In this document: piece by piece, positions 1-8,586 of the stretch
Layout of the letters: each line of letters opens with the position of its first letter
How positions within the stretch are numbered: position 1 is the first letter of the stretch
Assembly: GCF_002086155.1 (NCBI RefSeq)
Contig: NZ_MVHE01000013.1
Coordinates: 1-64,000, forward strand
Length of the DNA stretch: 64,000 nucleotides
Direction of reading: 5' to 3'
From: Mycobacterium angelicum
GTDB taxonomy: Bacteria > Actinomycetota > Actinomycetes > Mycobacteriales > Mycobacteriaceae
The notes under the pieces: generated by a model
What the model was told of the DNA's origin: nothing
The model's database searches: none
Seen by the model: the letters and a program-made list of their open reading frames with translations, nothing else
Position numbers and translations under genes: made by a program

Positions 1-62
1 CACGCCGGTACCGCTGATCAGGTCCGACTCGTACACCACTCTGCTGGACGCAACCGGCGGCG

Positions 63-1946
63 ATGTCCTTCGTTGTTGTGTCGGCGGAATCCTTAACGAG
101 AGCGGTTTCGGATCTGACCACGGTCGGTTCGATGATCAATGCGGCCAACGCCGCGGCGGTGGCGCCGACAATCGAGCTGACCGCCGCCGCCGCCGACGAA
201 GTCTCCGAGCGCATCGCGGCCTTGTTCAGCGCGCATTCCCAGGCCTATCAATCGCTCAGCGTCGAGGCCGCGGCCTTTCACAGCCGATTCGTACAGGCGC
301 TGACGGCCGGCGGCGGTGCATACGCCGCGGCCGAATCGCTCAACGCCGCACCGCTGCAGATCCTCGAGCAGCAACTGTTCGGTGTGATCAACGCACCCAC
401 CCAACTGCTACTGGGGCGCCCGCTGGTCGGTAGCGGCGCCAATGGGCAAACCGTCAACGGTGTGGGCCAGCCAGGCGGGGCCGGCGGCATCTTGTTCGGC
501 GACGGCGGCCGCGGCGGCGACAGCACCGCGCCCGGGGTGGCCGGCGGAGCCGGCGGCGCAGCCGGCTTCTGGGGTAATGGCGGCGCAGGCGGAACGGGTG
601 GCGCCGGCTCGGCGGGCGGCAACGGCGGATCGGGCGGCTGGCTGTACGGCAACGGCGGCGCGGGCGGCACCGGTGGTGGTGCGGTTGCCGGGATCAACGG
701 CGGCCTGGCCGGAATGGGCGGAAACGGCGGCAACGCCGTCGGACTCGTCGGCGACGGTGGCGCCGGCGGCCACGGCGGCGCCGGCCGCAGCGGTCCCGAC
801 GCCGTCAACCCGACACCCGGTCAGACAGCCGCCCCCGGCGCCGACGGCAACATTCAAGACGGCACTGGTGCGGCCAACGCCGTCGGACAAAACGGCTCCC
901 CGGGCGCCAACGGTGGGCCTACCGGCACGGGTGGCACGGGCGGCAAGGGAGGCAACGGGGGGACAACACCGTCGGGCACTGGCGATGCCAGCGGTGGCCA
1001 CGGTGGCGACGGCGGCCCGGGAGGGACGGGCGGCGACGGGGGCACCGGCGGGTTCGCGGTCAGCTACCTGAACAACGCCACCGGCGGCGCCGGAGGCGCC
1101 GGAGCGGACGCGGGCGTGCCCGGCGGTGCAGGCGGTGACGGCGGGGCCGGCGGGTATGCGCTGGGCAGAGTGGCCAGCGGCGGCGCCGGTGGGGACGGCG
1201 GCAATGGTGCCGCCGGCAGCGCCGGCGGCGCCGGCGGCGCGGGCGGCGCCGGGGGCAACGGCGGAGCCGGCGGGATACTCGTCGGCAACGGCGGCGCAGG
1301 CGGAGCCGGTGGCAGCGGCGGGGTCGGCGGCATCGGTGGGTTGGGTGGTAGCGGCGGGGCCGGCGGAGGCTATGCGCCGGGCACAGTCAGTGCGCAAGGA
1401 ACCGACGTGAGCGTGGGCGCCCCGGGCGGACAGGGCGGTGCCGGTGGCGACGGCGGGTCTGGCGGACAAGGCGGGGCAGGTGGCGCGGGTGGCGCCGGCG
1501 GTGCCGCCTCGCGATGGTTCGGTACCGGCGGCAGCGGCGGCGTCGGCGGTGACGGCGGCCTGGGCGGTGCAGCCGGTGGCGGCGGCACGGGGGGTGACGG
1601 CGGCAATGGCGGCCGCGCCGTCGCCTGGGACCCCGGACCGAACGTGCTGTACGGCGGTAGCGGCGGTTCCGGTGGCATGGGCGGCTCGGGCGGCACGGGC
1701 GGCGATGGTGGTGTTGCCGGCGTGGGAGGCGTGGGCGGCGCCGGCGGTCAACTGCTGGGCGGGCCGGGCATCAACGGCTCCGCAGGAACCGGTGCCGCGG
1801 GCGGCACCGGCGGCGCCTTAGGCACCGGCGGGGGCGCCGGGGCCGGCGGCACGGTCCCCTCACCTGGCACCGGATCCCAGGTCTCGGGCAACGACGGCAC
1901 CGCAGGCATCGACGGTGTCGGCGGAGCCGACGGCAAGGCGGGCTAG
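63..1946 (+). CDS. PE_PGRS family protein
   Basis: The first ~95 residues are a PE domain (start MSFVVVSAES, helical Ala-rich segments with the usual AAADEVS and HSQAYQ motifs). From about residue 130 to the end the protein is Gly-Gly-Ala/Gly-Gly-Asn repeats of the PGRS type, 627 residues in all, with no extra C-terminal domain. PE_PGRS proteins are exported by ESX-5 to the mycobacterial surface and the repeats bind calcium in some members; the role of this one is unknown. ATG at 63 is the only start after the in-frame stop at 15-17; no clear ribosome binding site precedes it. Long ORFs on the other strand here are shadows of the repeat. Confidence 0.95.
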   Translation: MSFVVVSAESLTRAVSDLTTVGSMINAANAAAVAPTIELTAAAADEVSERIAALFSAHSQAYQSLSVEAAAFHSRFVQALTAGGGAYAAAESLNAAPLQILEQQLFGVINAPTQLLLGRPLVGSGANGQTVNGVGQPGGAGGILFGDGGRGGDSTAPGVAGGAGGAAGFWGNGGAGGTGGAGSAGGNGGSGGWLYGNGGAGGTGGGAVAGINGGLAGMGGNGGNAVGLVGDGGAGGHGGAGRSGPDAVNPTPGQTAAPGADGNIQDGTGAANAVGQNGSPGANGGPTGTGGTGGKGGNGGTTPSGTGDASGGHGGDGGPGGTGGDGGTGGFAVSYLNNATGGAGGAGADAGVPGGAGGDGGAGGYALGRVASGGAGGDGGNGAAGSAGGAGGAGGAGGNGGAGGILVGNGGAGGAGGSGGVGGIGGLGGSGGAGGGYAPGTVSAQGTDVSVGAPGGQGGAGGDGGSGGQGGAGGAGGAGGAASRWFGTGGSGGVGGDGGLGGAAGGGGTGGDGGNGGRAVAWDPGPNVLYGGSGGSGGMGGSGGTGGDGGVAGVGGVGGAGGQLLGGPGINGSAGTGAAGGTGGALGTGGGAGAGGTVPSPGTGSQVSGNDGTAGIDGVGGADGKAG

Positions 1947-1968
1947 CTTCCGGGCTGGTGGTCCGACT

Positions 1969-2556
1969 TCATTGCCTGACCTGCCGGCTCGTGAATTGCT
2001 TGACCAGCAGCTGGAGACGGTCCTCCGCATAGGGAGGACGTAGTCGTCCGGTACCACTGAGGACGACCAGTCCGTGCAGCGCGGCCCAGAAAACTTCGGT
2101 CAGCGTGTCAGCGTCTTGTTCGTCAACGACGAGACGGACCGCCTGGCGTAGCTCGGCAAAGGCCGCGGAAAGCTCAGCCGGTGTGTCTTGGGCGCCGAAG
2201 CGCAAGCTGGTCGCGCGGCTGAACATCGCGTCGTAAACAGCCGGGTTGTCGCGGGCATAGGCCAAATATGCGTGGCCAATCCGAGAAAGAGCGTCGCTCG
2301 GCGCGTCAGCGTCGCAGCCGGCGGACCGAATCACCTCGGCAAGCTCGTCGAACCCGTCGATCGCGACTGCGTCGGCGATTTGTTCCATACCGGCGAAGTG
2401 CTTGTACAACACAGGCTGGCTGTATTCGATCTCAGTGGACAGCCGACGGGTGGTGACGGCATCCCAGCCTTCGGTTTCGGCCAGCTTGCGGGCCGTCGTG
2501 ACTATCAGCCGCCGCCGGGCGGACCGCTCACGCTCTCGTCGATCCTCGATTGCCAT
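1969..2556 (-). CDS. TetR/AcrR family regulator
   Basis: A 195-residue regulator. The N-terminal ~50 residues hold a TetR helix-turn-helix (RRLIVTTARKLAETEGWDAVTTRRL, then YSQPVLYKHF), followed by a TetR_C ligand domain with the WAALHGLVVLSGTGRLRP segment. The start MAIEDRRERE (ATG at 2554-2556) is preferred to an upstream alternative because it matches the usual TetR N-terminus. It is divergent from the three-gene operon at 2656-3900, and two 11-bp palindromes lie in the shared promoter region, so local repression of itself and that operon is likely (inference). The ligand is unknown. Confidence 0.9.
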   Translation of the reverse strand: MAIEDRRERERSARRRLIVTTARKLAETEGWDAVTTRRLSTEIEYSQPVLYKHFAGMEQIADAVAIDGFDELAEVIRSAGCDADAPSDALSRIGHAYLAYARDNPAVYDAMFSRATSLRFGAQDTPAELSAAFAELRQAVRLVVDEQDADTLTEVFWAALHGLVVLSGTGRLRPPYAEDRLQLLVKQFTSRQVRQ

Positions 2557-2583
2557 AGCGCATGGTAGCACCGATACAAGCTC

Positions 2584-2628
2584 TAGCACTGCTATTGACG
2601 CACCAACGGTCGGAGGTTAGCATTGCTA
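2584..2628. promoter_or_regulatory. Paired TAGCA-N-TGCTA operators
   Basis: Two perfect inverted repeats of the form TAGCA-N-TGCTA lie at 2584-2594 and 2618-2628, with centres 34 bp apart, inside the 99-bp gap between the divergent tetR and DUF1772 starts. The geometry fits two TetR dimers on one promoter region. Confidence 0.6.
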
Positions 2629-2655
2629 GCAGTTGCCACCAGGAGGAGTTACGAC

Positions 2656-3132
2656 ATGGGCTTGGACCTCATCACTCGCGCCACCGCACTGATCGCGGTG
2701 CTGGGAACCGCCGTTGTCTATGGCACCGATGTTTTTTGCGCGATCGTGCTGCGGCCGGCCTTGGCGTTGGTGGACGACGGCGCCCTGGTGCGGGTCACCG
2801 GACGCGTGCACCGCTACGGAGACCGGCGGATGCCGGTGCCCGGGGTCCTCGGGCTGGTCGCTACCGCGGCAAGCGCGGTGCTAGCCACGGTGGCCACGCA
2901 CCAGGTGCAGGCGTTAGCGGCGGGCGCCGCGCTGGCCCTGCTGTTGATCTGGCTTGCGCTCTATACACGGGCGAGCGCGCCCATCAATCGGCAACTGACG
3001 GGCGCGGCCGAGGCAGGCCAGACGCTCCCAAACGGACGTGCGCTACAGGCGAAGTGGGACTCGATGATTGGCGCTCGCGCGGTGCTGCAAGGTCTGGCAG
3101 TGGCTGCCCTATGCGTGGTGCTGATGATCTGA
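2656..3132 (+). CDS. DUF1772-like integral membrane protein
   Basis: 158 residues with four predicted hydrophobic segments (about 5-30, 55-80, 82-105 and 138-158), resembling the DUF1772/anthrone-oxygenase-like membrane family. ATG at 2656 follows a good AGGAGG at 2641-2646. First gene of a three-gene operon with the NIPSNAP and DUF4267 proteins, divergent from a TetR. The biochemical role is not established; the family name reflects fold similarity only. Confidence 0.75.
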   Translation: MGLDLITRATALIAVLGTAVVYGTDVFCAIVLRPALALVDDGALVRVTGRVHRYGDRRMPVPGVLGLVATAASAVLATVATHQVQALAAGAALALLLIWLALYTRASAPINRQLTGAAEAGQTLPNGRALQAKWDSMIGARAVLQGLAVAALCVVLMI

Positions 3133-3183
3133 TACGCCCGCCACAGATCCATACCCCCGAATCGCGTTGAGGGAGAACGACTT

Positions 3184-3501
3184 ATGCTTCAGCTCAGGAT
3201 CTACACGCTGCGATCGCCCGAAGCTCTGCGGCAGTACGCGACGGTGCACTGGGCCCGGCACATCGAAACGTTCCCGACGTTCGGCGTCACCACCCACGCC
3301 GTGTGGATCGAGCGAAGCGGCGGCGCAAATCGACTCGTCGCGCTGATCAACTACCTACCGAGCGCCGACCCGGAGCAAGTGACGCGGCAGGTCATGGCCA
3401 GCCCGGAATTCGCTGCCGACATGGCCGGCTTCGATACCGCCGAGATCGTCGATGTTCAGTCGATAGTGCTTGAGCCAACATCGTTTTCACCGATTAGCTA
3501 G
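3184..3501 (+). CDS. NIPSNAP family protein
   Basis: 105-residue ferredoxin-like alpha/beta barrel protein; it opens LQLRIYTLRSPEAL and has the family's WARHIETFP...FGVTTHAVW pattern and a VQSIVLEPT C-terminus. NIPSNAP/EthD-like proteins act as small dimeric oxygenase- or stress-related proteins; no substrate can be assigned. It lies 51 bp after the DUF1772 gene and 18 bp before the DUF4267 gene, consistent with one transcript. A GAGGGAGAACG ribosome binding site precedes the ATG. Confidence 0.8.
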   Translation: MLQLRIYTLRSPEALRQYATVHWARHIETFPTFGVTTHAVWIERSGGANRLVALINYLPSADPEQVTRQVMASPEFAADMAGFDTAEIVDVQSIVLEPTSFSPIS

Positions 3502-3519
3502 ACCACAGGAGTCCTCGGC

Positions 3520-3900
3520 ATGACCGTCACCATCATCGGCTACACGCTCGCCGGACTTCTCGCCGCGGGCATCATCTTCGTCGGCGCACGCTTCCTCATC
3601 GCGCCGCGCGTCGCCGCCGCCGGCTATGGGGTGCTTCCAGATCTGAACCAGCTGTCCGTGGGCGCCTACATGGGCATCAAGGGCGTCCGCGACATCGCAA
3701 TGGGGTTGTGTGTCATCGTCCTGATGGTTGCCGGCGCGACCCACCTCGTCGGCTGGGTGATGTTGGCCGCCACGATCGTCCCGCTCGCCGACGCGGCCAT
3801 TGTGCTCGGCAACGGCGGCTCGAAGTCCATCGCCTGGGGAGTACATGGCGGCACCGCCGTCGTCATGGTCATCACTTCTGCGCTGCTGCTCATGTCCTAA
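3520..3900 (+). CDS. DUF4267 membrane protein
   Basis: 126 residues, four hydrophobic helices, with the DUF4267 core FLIAPRVAAAGYG...GAYMGIKGVRDIAMGL. Function unknown. Last gene of the tetR-controlled operon; ribosome binding site CAGGAG just upstream. A small membrane protein, a NIPSNAP protein and a second small membrane protein under one TetR suggest a response to a hydrophobic compound, but this is inference from context. Confidence 0.8.
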   Translation: MTVTIIGYTLAGLLAAGIIFVGARFLIAPRVAAAGYGVLPDLNQLSVGAYMGIKGVRDIAMGLCVIVLMVAGATHLVGWVMLAATIVPLADAAIVLGNGGSKSIAWGVHGGTAVVMVITSALLLMS

Positions 3901-4295
3901 GGCTGGGGGAGGACGCCAACCAGGGGAGCGGCCGATGGCAGGTGTCCACGGCACATTACTCCGACATCGCGATAGTGCAGATTACACACAAAGATGGTGC
4001 GAAATGTTGTGTATCACAGGGTAATAGATCGTTAGAGTAGCCGCCATGACGGATCAGTCGTATCGCAATCCCTTGCACGCAAGGTCTTTTTGGGCTTTCC
4101 GCGAGATCCGCGGCATATGACGGCTATGACGTTCAGGCCGGGCCGCCGCTGATGGCTGGTTTAGAAGTGTCGCGCTTGCCTTAATTTCGCTTGTCATCAA
4201 AGGCTTTCACTCGATAGTGATAACCGCTGCTTGAGCGGCGCGCGCTTCACCTGCTGTCCAGATGCACCGCGTACGTGACGAAAGGAGGTGATCTC
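3901..4295. other. Leader region of the RiPP cluster
   Basis: 395 bp with no convincing gene. It holds TTGTCA at 4191-4196 with a GATAGT-like -10 about 16 bp later, and a short stem CCGCT/AGCGG at 4224-4238. The sequence ends in an AAAGGAGGTGAT ribosome binding site at 4281-4292. The distance between the previous operon and the peptide argues for a separate promoter. The -35/-10 assignment is weak. Confidence 0.4.
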
Positions 4296-4385
4296 ATGTC
4301 ACACGAACTTCTCTTCACTGAGCAGGAGGCTTCCTACTCGGCCTATATGCCCGCCTTGTTCAGTTCAGACAATTTCGACCAGTGA
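4296..4385 (+). CDS. Candidate RiPP precursor peptide, 29 aa
   Basis: A 29-codon ORF that starts MSHELLFTEQ and ends SSDNFDQ. It sits 3 nt after AAAGGAGGTGAT, an almost perfect anti-16S ribosome binding site and the strongest in this region. It is the only well-initiated ORF just upstream of the YcaO and TfuA genes and lies in a different frame from the YcaO ORF. The peptide has no Cys, six Ser/Thr, two Tyr and an acidic, aromatic C-terminus. Known biology: YcaO with TfuA installs backbone thioamides on ribosomal peptides, and YcaO proteins alone can form azolines from Ser/Thr. That this peptide is the substrate is inferred from position, size and the ribosome binding site. No leader/core boundary or protease is evident. 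Confidence 0.6.
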   Translation: MSHELLFTEQEASYSAYMPALFSSDNFDQ

Positions 4386-4491
4386 TGCAAGGTGTTCGGC
4401 GGGGCCTTATGACGCTCGGTGTGAGGCCCGCCGACCCCTGGCAAGAAGCATTGTGGGCGTGGCGACGTGGGGTGATTTTGACGTGGGCAAT

Positions 4492-5709
4492 ATGTTGGGT
4501 CCGGATTGGTCTCATTGGCCGCAAATGGTGTTGGGTCACGCCGACCCGACGACTATCGGGCATCGTGCGGGCACTCACCGGACCATCTCTCCCGAAGAGA
4601 CATGGCTGGCTCTTCAGCCTGTGTATGAGCGGGCCGGCATCACGCGGGTTGCCGATCTGACCTGGCTGGATGATCTCGGAATCCCGACCGTGCAGGCGGT
4701 ACGCCCGGCGTCGTTGACGCTGTCGGTCAGTCAGGGAAAGGCCGCCACGCACCGCGCGGCGCAAGTCTCCGCCGTCATGGAATCCCTGGAGAATTGGCAT
4801 GCCGAGAATGTCATACCCGACCTGTTAGCCACGGCCGCAACGGGTTTACTGTCCGCTCTGACCTACGATCCGGCGCAATTGCGTCGTCCACCCGGCAGCC
4901 TCTACCATCGCGGGGCCAGCCTTGATTGGATGATCGCTACCACGTTGTTGAGTGGCCGCCGGACCTGGGTGCCCTGGTTGGCCGTTGTTGTCAACGTCGC
5001 GGTCGCCGATAGTTGGGATCCGCCGATATTCTCAATGGACACTACGGGGTTGGCGTCGGGCAATAGTTTTCACGAAGCGTGTCTGCATGGGTTGTACGAG
5101 ATCATGGAACGACACGCCCTAGCTACCGCTGAACCGGCGCTGACCATGTCCGAGGTGCCTCTCGACGCTGTTGCGGGCTCAGACTGCGCCGATTTGGTCG
5201 AGAAGATCCACCGAGCCGGAAGTCAGTTGCAGGTCGCCCAGATTCACACTTGGGACGGCTTTTACTGTTTCAGCGCTGATTTGAGGTCAGCGATGGCCGA
5301 ATTGCCATTCAGTGGTTACGGACTGCATCACGACCCCAATGTTGCTTTATCACGGGCGATTACCGAAGCCGCGCAATCGCGCCTAACGGCCATCAGCGGT
5401 GCCCGTGAGGATCTGCCCGCCGCCATTTACAACCGCTTCGCCAGGGTGCACACCTACGCACCGATGCAGCGAACGGCGCGGCGACTCCCTAGCGCCGGCC
5501 CAATATTGTGGAACGTCTCCGGCACCAGCGCGCTTGAGAGGTTGGTGTCCTCGGCGGCAACAGCTGTGGCGGCCGCAGCCGGATACGAGCCATTGGCAGT
5601 GGTGTGCAATTTCGCCGAAGCCTGCGTTCCGGTAGTGAAGGTGATAGCTCCCGGGTTAAGGGCGTCGATTGCCTCACCAATCCGAATCCCATTGCAGGAG
5701 AGCGCATGA
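4492..5709 (+). CDS. YcaO-domain cyclodehydratase/thioamidase
   Basis: YcaO enzymes use ATP to phosphorylate a peptide amide and, with TfuA, allow sulfur insertion. The YcaO ATP-site signatures are visible: SAVMESLENWHAEN (about residues 92-105), HEACLHGLYEIMERHALA (194-211) and the SRAITEAAQSRLTAISGARED block (about 287-307). The preceding GTHRTISPEETW...GITRVADLTWLDDLGIP is typical of TfuA-linked YcaO proteins. ATG at 4492 gives 405 residues; GTG at 4453 and 4483 are alternatives. The longer GTG reading from 4288 would overlap the peptide gene and adds no recognisable sequence. The stop overlaps the TfuA start (ATGA at 5706-5709), so the pair is translationally coupled. Confidence 0.9.
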   Translation: MLGPDWSHWPQMVLGHADPTTIGHRAGTHRTISPEETWLALQPVYERAGITRVADLTWLDDLGIPTVQAVRPASLTLSVSQGKAATHRAAQVSAVMESLENWHAENVIPDLLATAATGLLSALTYDPAQLRRPPGSLYHRGASLDWMIATTLLSGRRTWVPWLAVVVNVAVADSWDPPIFSMDTTGLASGNSFHEACLHGLYEIMERHALATAEPALTMSEVPLDAVAGSDCADLVEKIHRAGSQLQVAQIHTWDGFYCFSADLRSAMAELPFSGYGLHHDPNVALSRAITEAAQSRLTAISGAREDLPAAIYNRFARVHTYAPMQRTARRLPSAGPILWNVSGTSALERLVSSAATAVAAAAGYEPLAVVCNFAEACVPVVKVIAPGLRASIASPIRIPLQESA

Positions 5710-7202
5710 CAACCAGCCAACGGATCGTGGTCACCGCCGGACCCACCATAGGCGTCGAAGATATCCACGCGGTGGTGCCCGATGCCGAAGTGAGGCCGCC
5801 AATCTCGTTCGGCCAGGCTTTCGGGTACGGGTTGCGGCCGGGCGACACGCTGCTGATCATCGACGGACTGTTCTTTCAGCACCCGTCGGTTCGGCACAAG
5901 GAACTCCTGACTCTGATCGCCGACGGGATCCGGGTTGTTGGATCTTCCAGCATGGGGGCGCTGCGCGCTGCCGAGCTGCATCCCTTCGGCATGGAGGGCT
6001 ATGGCTGGGTCTTCGAGAGTTATCGAAGCGGGCTGTTGGAGGCGGACGACGAGGTGGGAATGGTGCACGGAGATCCCGAAGACGGTTACCCCGTCTTTGT
6101 CGATGCGCTGGTCAATATCCGTCAAACCGTTGCTGTGGCAGTCGAATCCGGCGCTATGACCAAATCGCTAGCTACCCAGCTCATCGACACGGCTCGCAAC
6201 ACACCTTTCACCATGCGCACCTGGGATCAGCTGCTCGATGCTGTGGGAGCCCCAGACTGCCCAAAGTTGTCAAGGCAGCTGAGGTCGATGCGGGTCGACA
6301 TAAAGCATGCCGATGCGGTGCTCGCACTCAATCAAATAGGGCGCGGGGCAGGGGATTACGAGGTTCGGCCGGGGCCGCACCCGACGATCTGGTCTAAGCG
6401 GTGGCAGCAGCGATGGGCACCACCGGTGCCGGTGACCGTACCGGACGCGACCGGCAAGGCCGTCGTCGACGTCCTCGATGTGGACGTGCTGTCCCTGTTG
6501 TGCGTGTGCGCGACAGACCGCTGGGCGTATCTGCCCGCATTGGAACAAGTCGCTGCATGGCACTGGACATTGAGACACCCCGAGGATCTCGGTAGCGTAC
6601 GTGATCGCGCCGCCAAGGCTATCGCCGAAGTAGGACCGAAAGTCACGTACGGCACCTACCAACGCGCGCTGGAGGCTGTGGCACACCGCCATGCTTTGGC
6701 CACCGGCATCGTTGACGAGACCGGGTTCCCCAAATCGGTGAGTGAACAGTGGCTCACCGCAGAGGAATATGAAGCCTTGGGGAAGGACCAGATTGCGGTC
6801 GCGGCACGAATAACCACGCGCACACTGCTTTTCACCCGGTCACTGCCGGCTGTGCAGCATTTCCTCGACCTTCTGCGCAACGATCCGAGACTGCCCGAAT
6901 GGCGGAACGCGGTGGCCTGCGCATTGGCTAGGCGTGACGAATTGGCCTGCCAGAAACCACATCTCAATATGAACCGGCCGGATCCCGTCCAACTCAAGCG
7001 GCTTTTCAGCGGTCGATGGGGTAGACCGGTGGATCGCATCGAAATGGCCCGGCGCGGCCTCATGACCGAAGACGCATTCTATTCCGCGGCATCTCTATTC
7101 GCCGTGGCGGCCGCCGATAACCAGTTATCGAACATCGAAGTCGGCACCCTCGGTCCGCATCGAGGTGTCGATGACGTCGTCGTCGTCAGCAACGGTGTTT
7201 AA
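5706..7202 (+). CDS. TfuA-like protein
   Basis: 498 residues. The N-terminal ~220 residues match the TfuA core (IVVTAGPTIG, RPGDTLLIIDGLFFQHPSVRHKE, VVGSSSMGALRAAELHPFGMEGYG, DDEVGMVHGDPEDGYPV). The remaining ~280 residues are an extension I do not recognise. TfuA proteins partner YcaO enzymes in thioamide formation, probably by delivering sulfide. The ATG overlaps the YcaO stop by 4 nt. The stop codon shares the TTAA palindrome with the stop of the convergent LysB-like gene, so there is no intergenic space. No sulfurtransferase, transporter or protease is adjacent, so those functions would come from elsewhere. Confidence 0.9.
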   Translation: MTTSQRIVVTAGPTIGVEDIHAVVPDAEVRPPISFGQAFGYGLRPGDTLLIIDGLFFQHPSVRHKELLTLIADGIRVVGSSSMGALRAAELHPFGMEGYGWVFESYRSGLLEADDEVGMVHGDPEDGYPVFVDALVNIRQTVAVAVESGAMTKSLATQLIDTARNTPFTMRTWDQLLDAVGAPDCPKLSRQLRSMRVDIKHADAVLALNQIGRGAGDYEVRPGPHPTIWSKRWQQRWAPPVPVTVPDATGKAVVDVLDVDVLSLLCVCATDRWAYLPALEQVAAWHWTLRHPEDLGSVRDRAAKAIAEVGPKVTYGTYQRALEAVAHRHALATGIVDETGFPKSVSEQWLTAEEYEALGKDQIAVAARITTRTLLFTRSLPAVQHFLDLLRNDPRLPEWRNAVACALARRDELACQKPHLNMNRPDPVQLKRLFSGRWGRPVDRIEMARRGLMTEDAFYSAASLFAVAAADNQLSNIEVGTLGPHRGVDDVVVVSNGV

Positions 7203-8392
7203 GCTGCGACGGGGGCGAACCGGGTAGCCCAGTCGCGCACGTGCTGAATTGCAAGTCCGAGGTAGGTCTGGCCCGGCCAGACCTCGTCAATGTGGTAGCG
7301 GATATGCGGGCCGGTGCCGGCAGCCAAGAATGTCAAGCCAATTCGTGCCGCCGCAGCTGCGGCCGCGGTACCGGTCAAGGTGTCGGGATTGCCAAAACCG
7401 ATCAAGCCAGCCAAGCCGCCCAGCAGCAGCGGGATCATGTACTGGGCGATGCCGCCGACGCCGCCGGCGACCGCTTTGAGGGCTGCGGGCACCTCGATGC
7501 CGGAATCCTCGGCGATCTCGGGAATGGCGCGCACGATCGCCTGCGCGGCGGTGACGGGATCGGTGAAGCTGAAGTTAGTCACCATATCGTAGGCGTCCTG
7601 CATGATTTCGCCGGTCTTGCCCCGTGGCACGCGGCCGTACATGTCGCCGGGCGCACTGATGTTGGTGAGCCAGCAGTGCCGCGCATCACGTACGTCGCCG
7701 TACTGCCACGAGGCGATGCCCTGGCCGCCGGGATCCCACCCGTCGAAAGGGTAGAAACATCCGCCCGGGGGACGCGTCGGATCGCCCAGCGAAAAGCTGC
7801 ACAAGTAGTTGTCGGGATGGGTTTCGGCCATCCACTTGCGTAGCCGTGCGGTGACCTCGGCGCCGGCCGAATAGCCGCCGAGGATGACTTTCCGCTTGGG
7901 GTTGGCTTGCAGCGCACTGGTGATCATGTTTTGTGCGGCGGGAAGTGCTTCTGCGACCGCCGCGTTCATCGACGGGTCTGCGGGGTTACCGGCGGTACCG
8001 ACCGGCAATCCGCCCATCGTTGCCGCCCACGTTGGGTTCTGCTCTTCGACCAGATCAGATACGGCCTGACAGACCCGACTGACATAGTCCTCGCCGATGA
8101 TGCCGCCGGTTCCGCGATGCACCACCGCCAAATGACGTGGAGCTACCGCCCGGGCCGCGGGCGGCGGTGTGCCGGCGGGGGCGGTGTAACCGGCCCGAGC
8201 CGCGGTCACCACATCGAATTCACCGGTCTGCGGCAGCCCCAGGTGAGACTGCAGTTCTTTGACCGAGCGGACTTCGTCGTTGCCGAAATAGCCGTCGACC
8301 GGCGGCGCCGAGGTGGGGTACCACCGCTTGAACCAGCCCTGCCAGTACGTGATCTCTGGTCCGTTCGATCCGGGCCGGTAGGGCAGCGGCAT
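7199..8392 (-). CDS. LysB-like mycolylarabinogalactan esterase
   Basis: 397 residues. An N-terminal peptidoglycan-binding domain (about 5-68, DGYFGNDEVRSVKELQSHLGLPQTG) is followed by a cutinase-like alpha/beta hydrolase domain with the nucleophile motif GYSAG (Ser175), a likely acid at Asp250 in ISAPGD, and the C-terminal GPHIRYHIDE...PGQTY (His363/367) seen in mycobacteriophage lysin B. LysB cleaves the ester joining mycolic acids to arabinogalactan during phage lysis. A PG-binding LysB in the chromosome suggests a domesticated or prophage-derived gene; no other phage genes are present here. A hydrophobic Ala/Gly segment at ~305-360 interrupts the hydrolase. Confidence 0.85.
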   Translation of the reverse strand: MPLPYRPGSNGPEITYWQGWFKRWYPTSAPPVDGYFGNDEVRSVKELQSHLGLPQTGEFDVVTAARAGYTAPAGTPPPAARAVAPRHLAVVHRGTGGIIGEDYVSRVCQAVSDLVEEQNPTWAATMGGLPVGTAGNPADPSMNAAVAEALPAAQNMITSALQANPKRKVILGGYSAGAEVTARLRKWMAETHPDNYLCSFSLGDPTRPPGGCFYPFDGWDPGGQGIASWQYGDVRDARHCWLTNISAPGDMYGRVPRGKTGEIMQDAYDMVTNFSFTDPVTAAQAIVRAIPEIAEDSGIEVPAALKAVAGGVGGIAQYMIPLLLGGLAGLIGFGNPDTLTGTAAAAAAARIGLTFLAAGTGPHIRYHIDEVWPGQTYLGLAIQHVRDWATRFAPVAA

Positions 8393-8586
8393 CAGGTACT
8401 CGCTTTCTCAACGGACTATCCGATAGCTGTCCGCCGATTCAATATGCCCAATCTTGCCCCCGTTCTGGCCTCGGGTACAGGGGCGATTTTATTACTCGGC
8501 GGCCGGACGCAGGGCGGCGCCATATAGGCCTATGCGGCTAGATGTTATTGTGTCGCAACGTAATTCGTGTCCCGCGGTCCGCTGGT

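Noticed and set aside
408-1751. 447-codon ORF on the minus strand
   Set aside because: It mirrors the GC-rich PGRS repeats of the PE_PGRS gene and has no start context or family sequence.
4046-4120. 24-codon ORF upstream of the YcaO cluster (MTDQSYRNPLHARSF)
   Set aside because: No ribosome binding site and no position link to the enzymes, unlike the ORF at 4296.
4288-4491. N-terminal extension of the YcaO ORF from GTG 4288
   Set aside because: It overlaps the peptide gene in another frame and gives Cys/Arg/Ser-rich sequence not seen in YcaO proteins.
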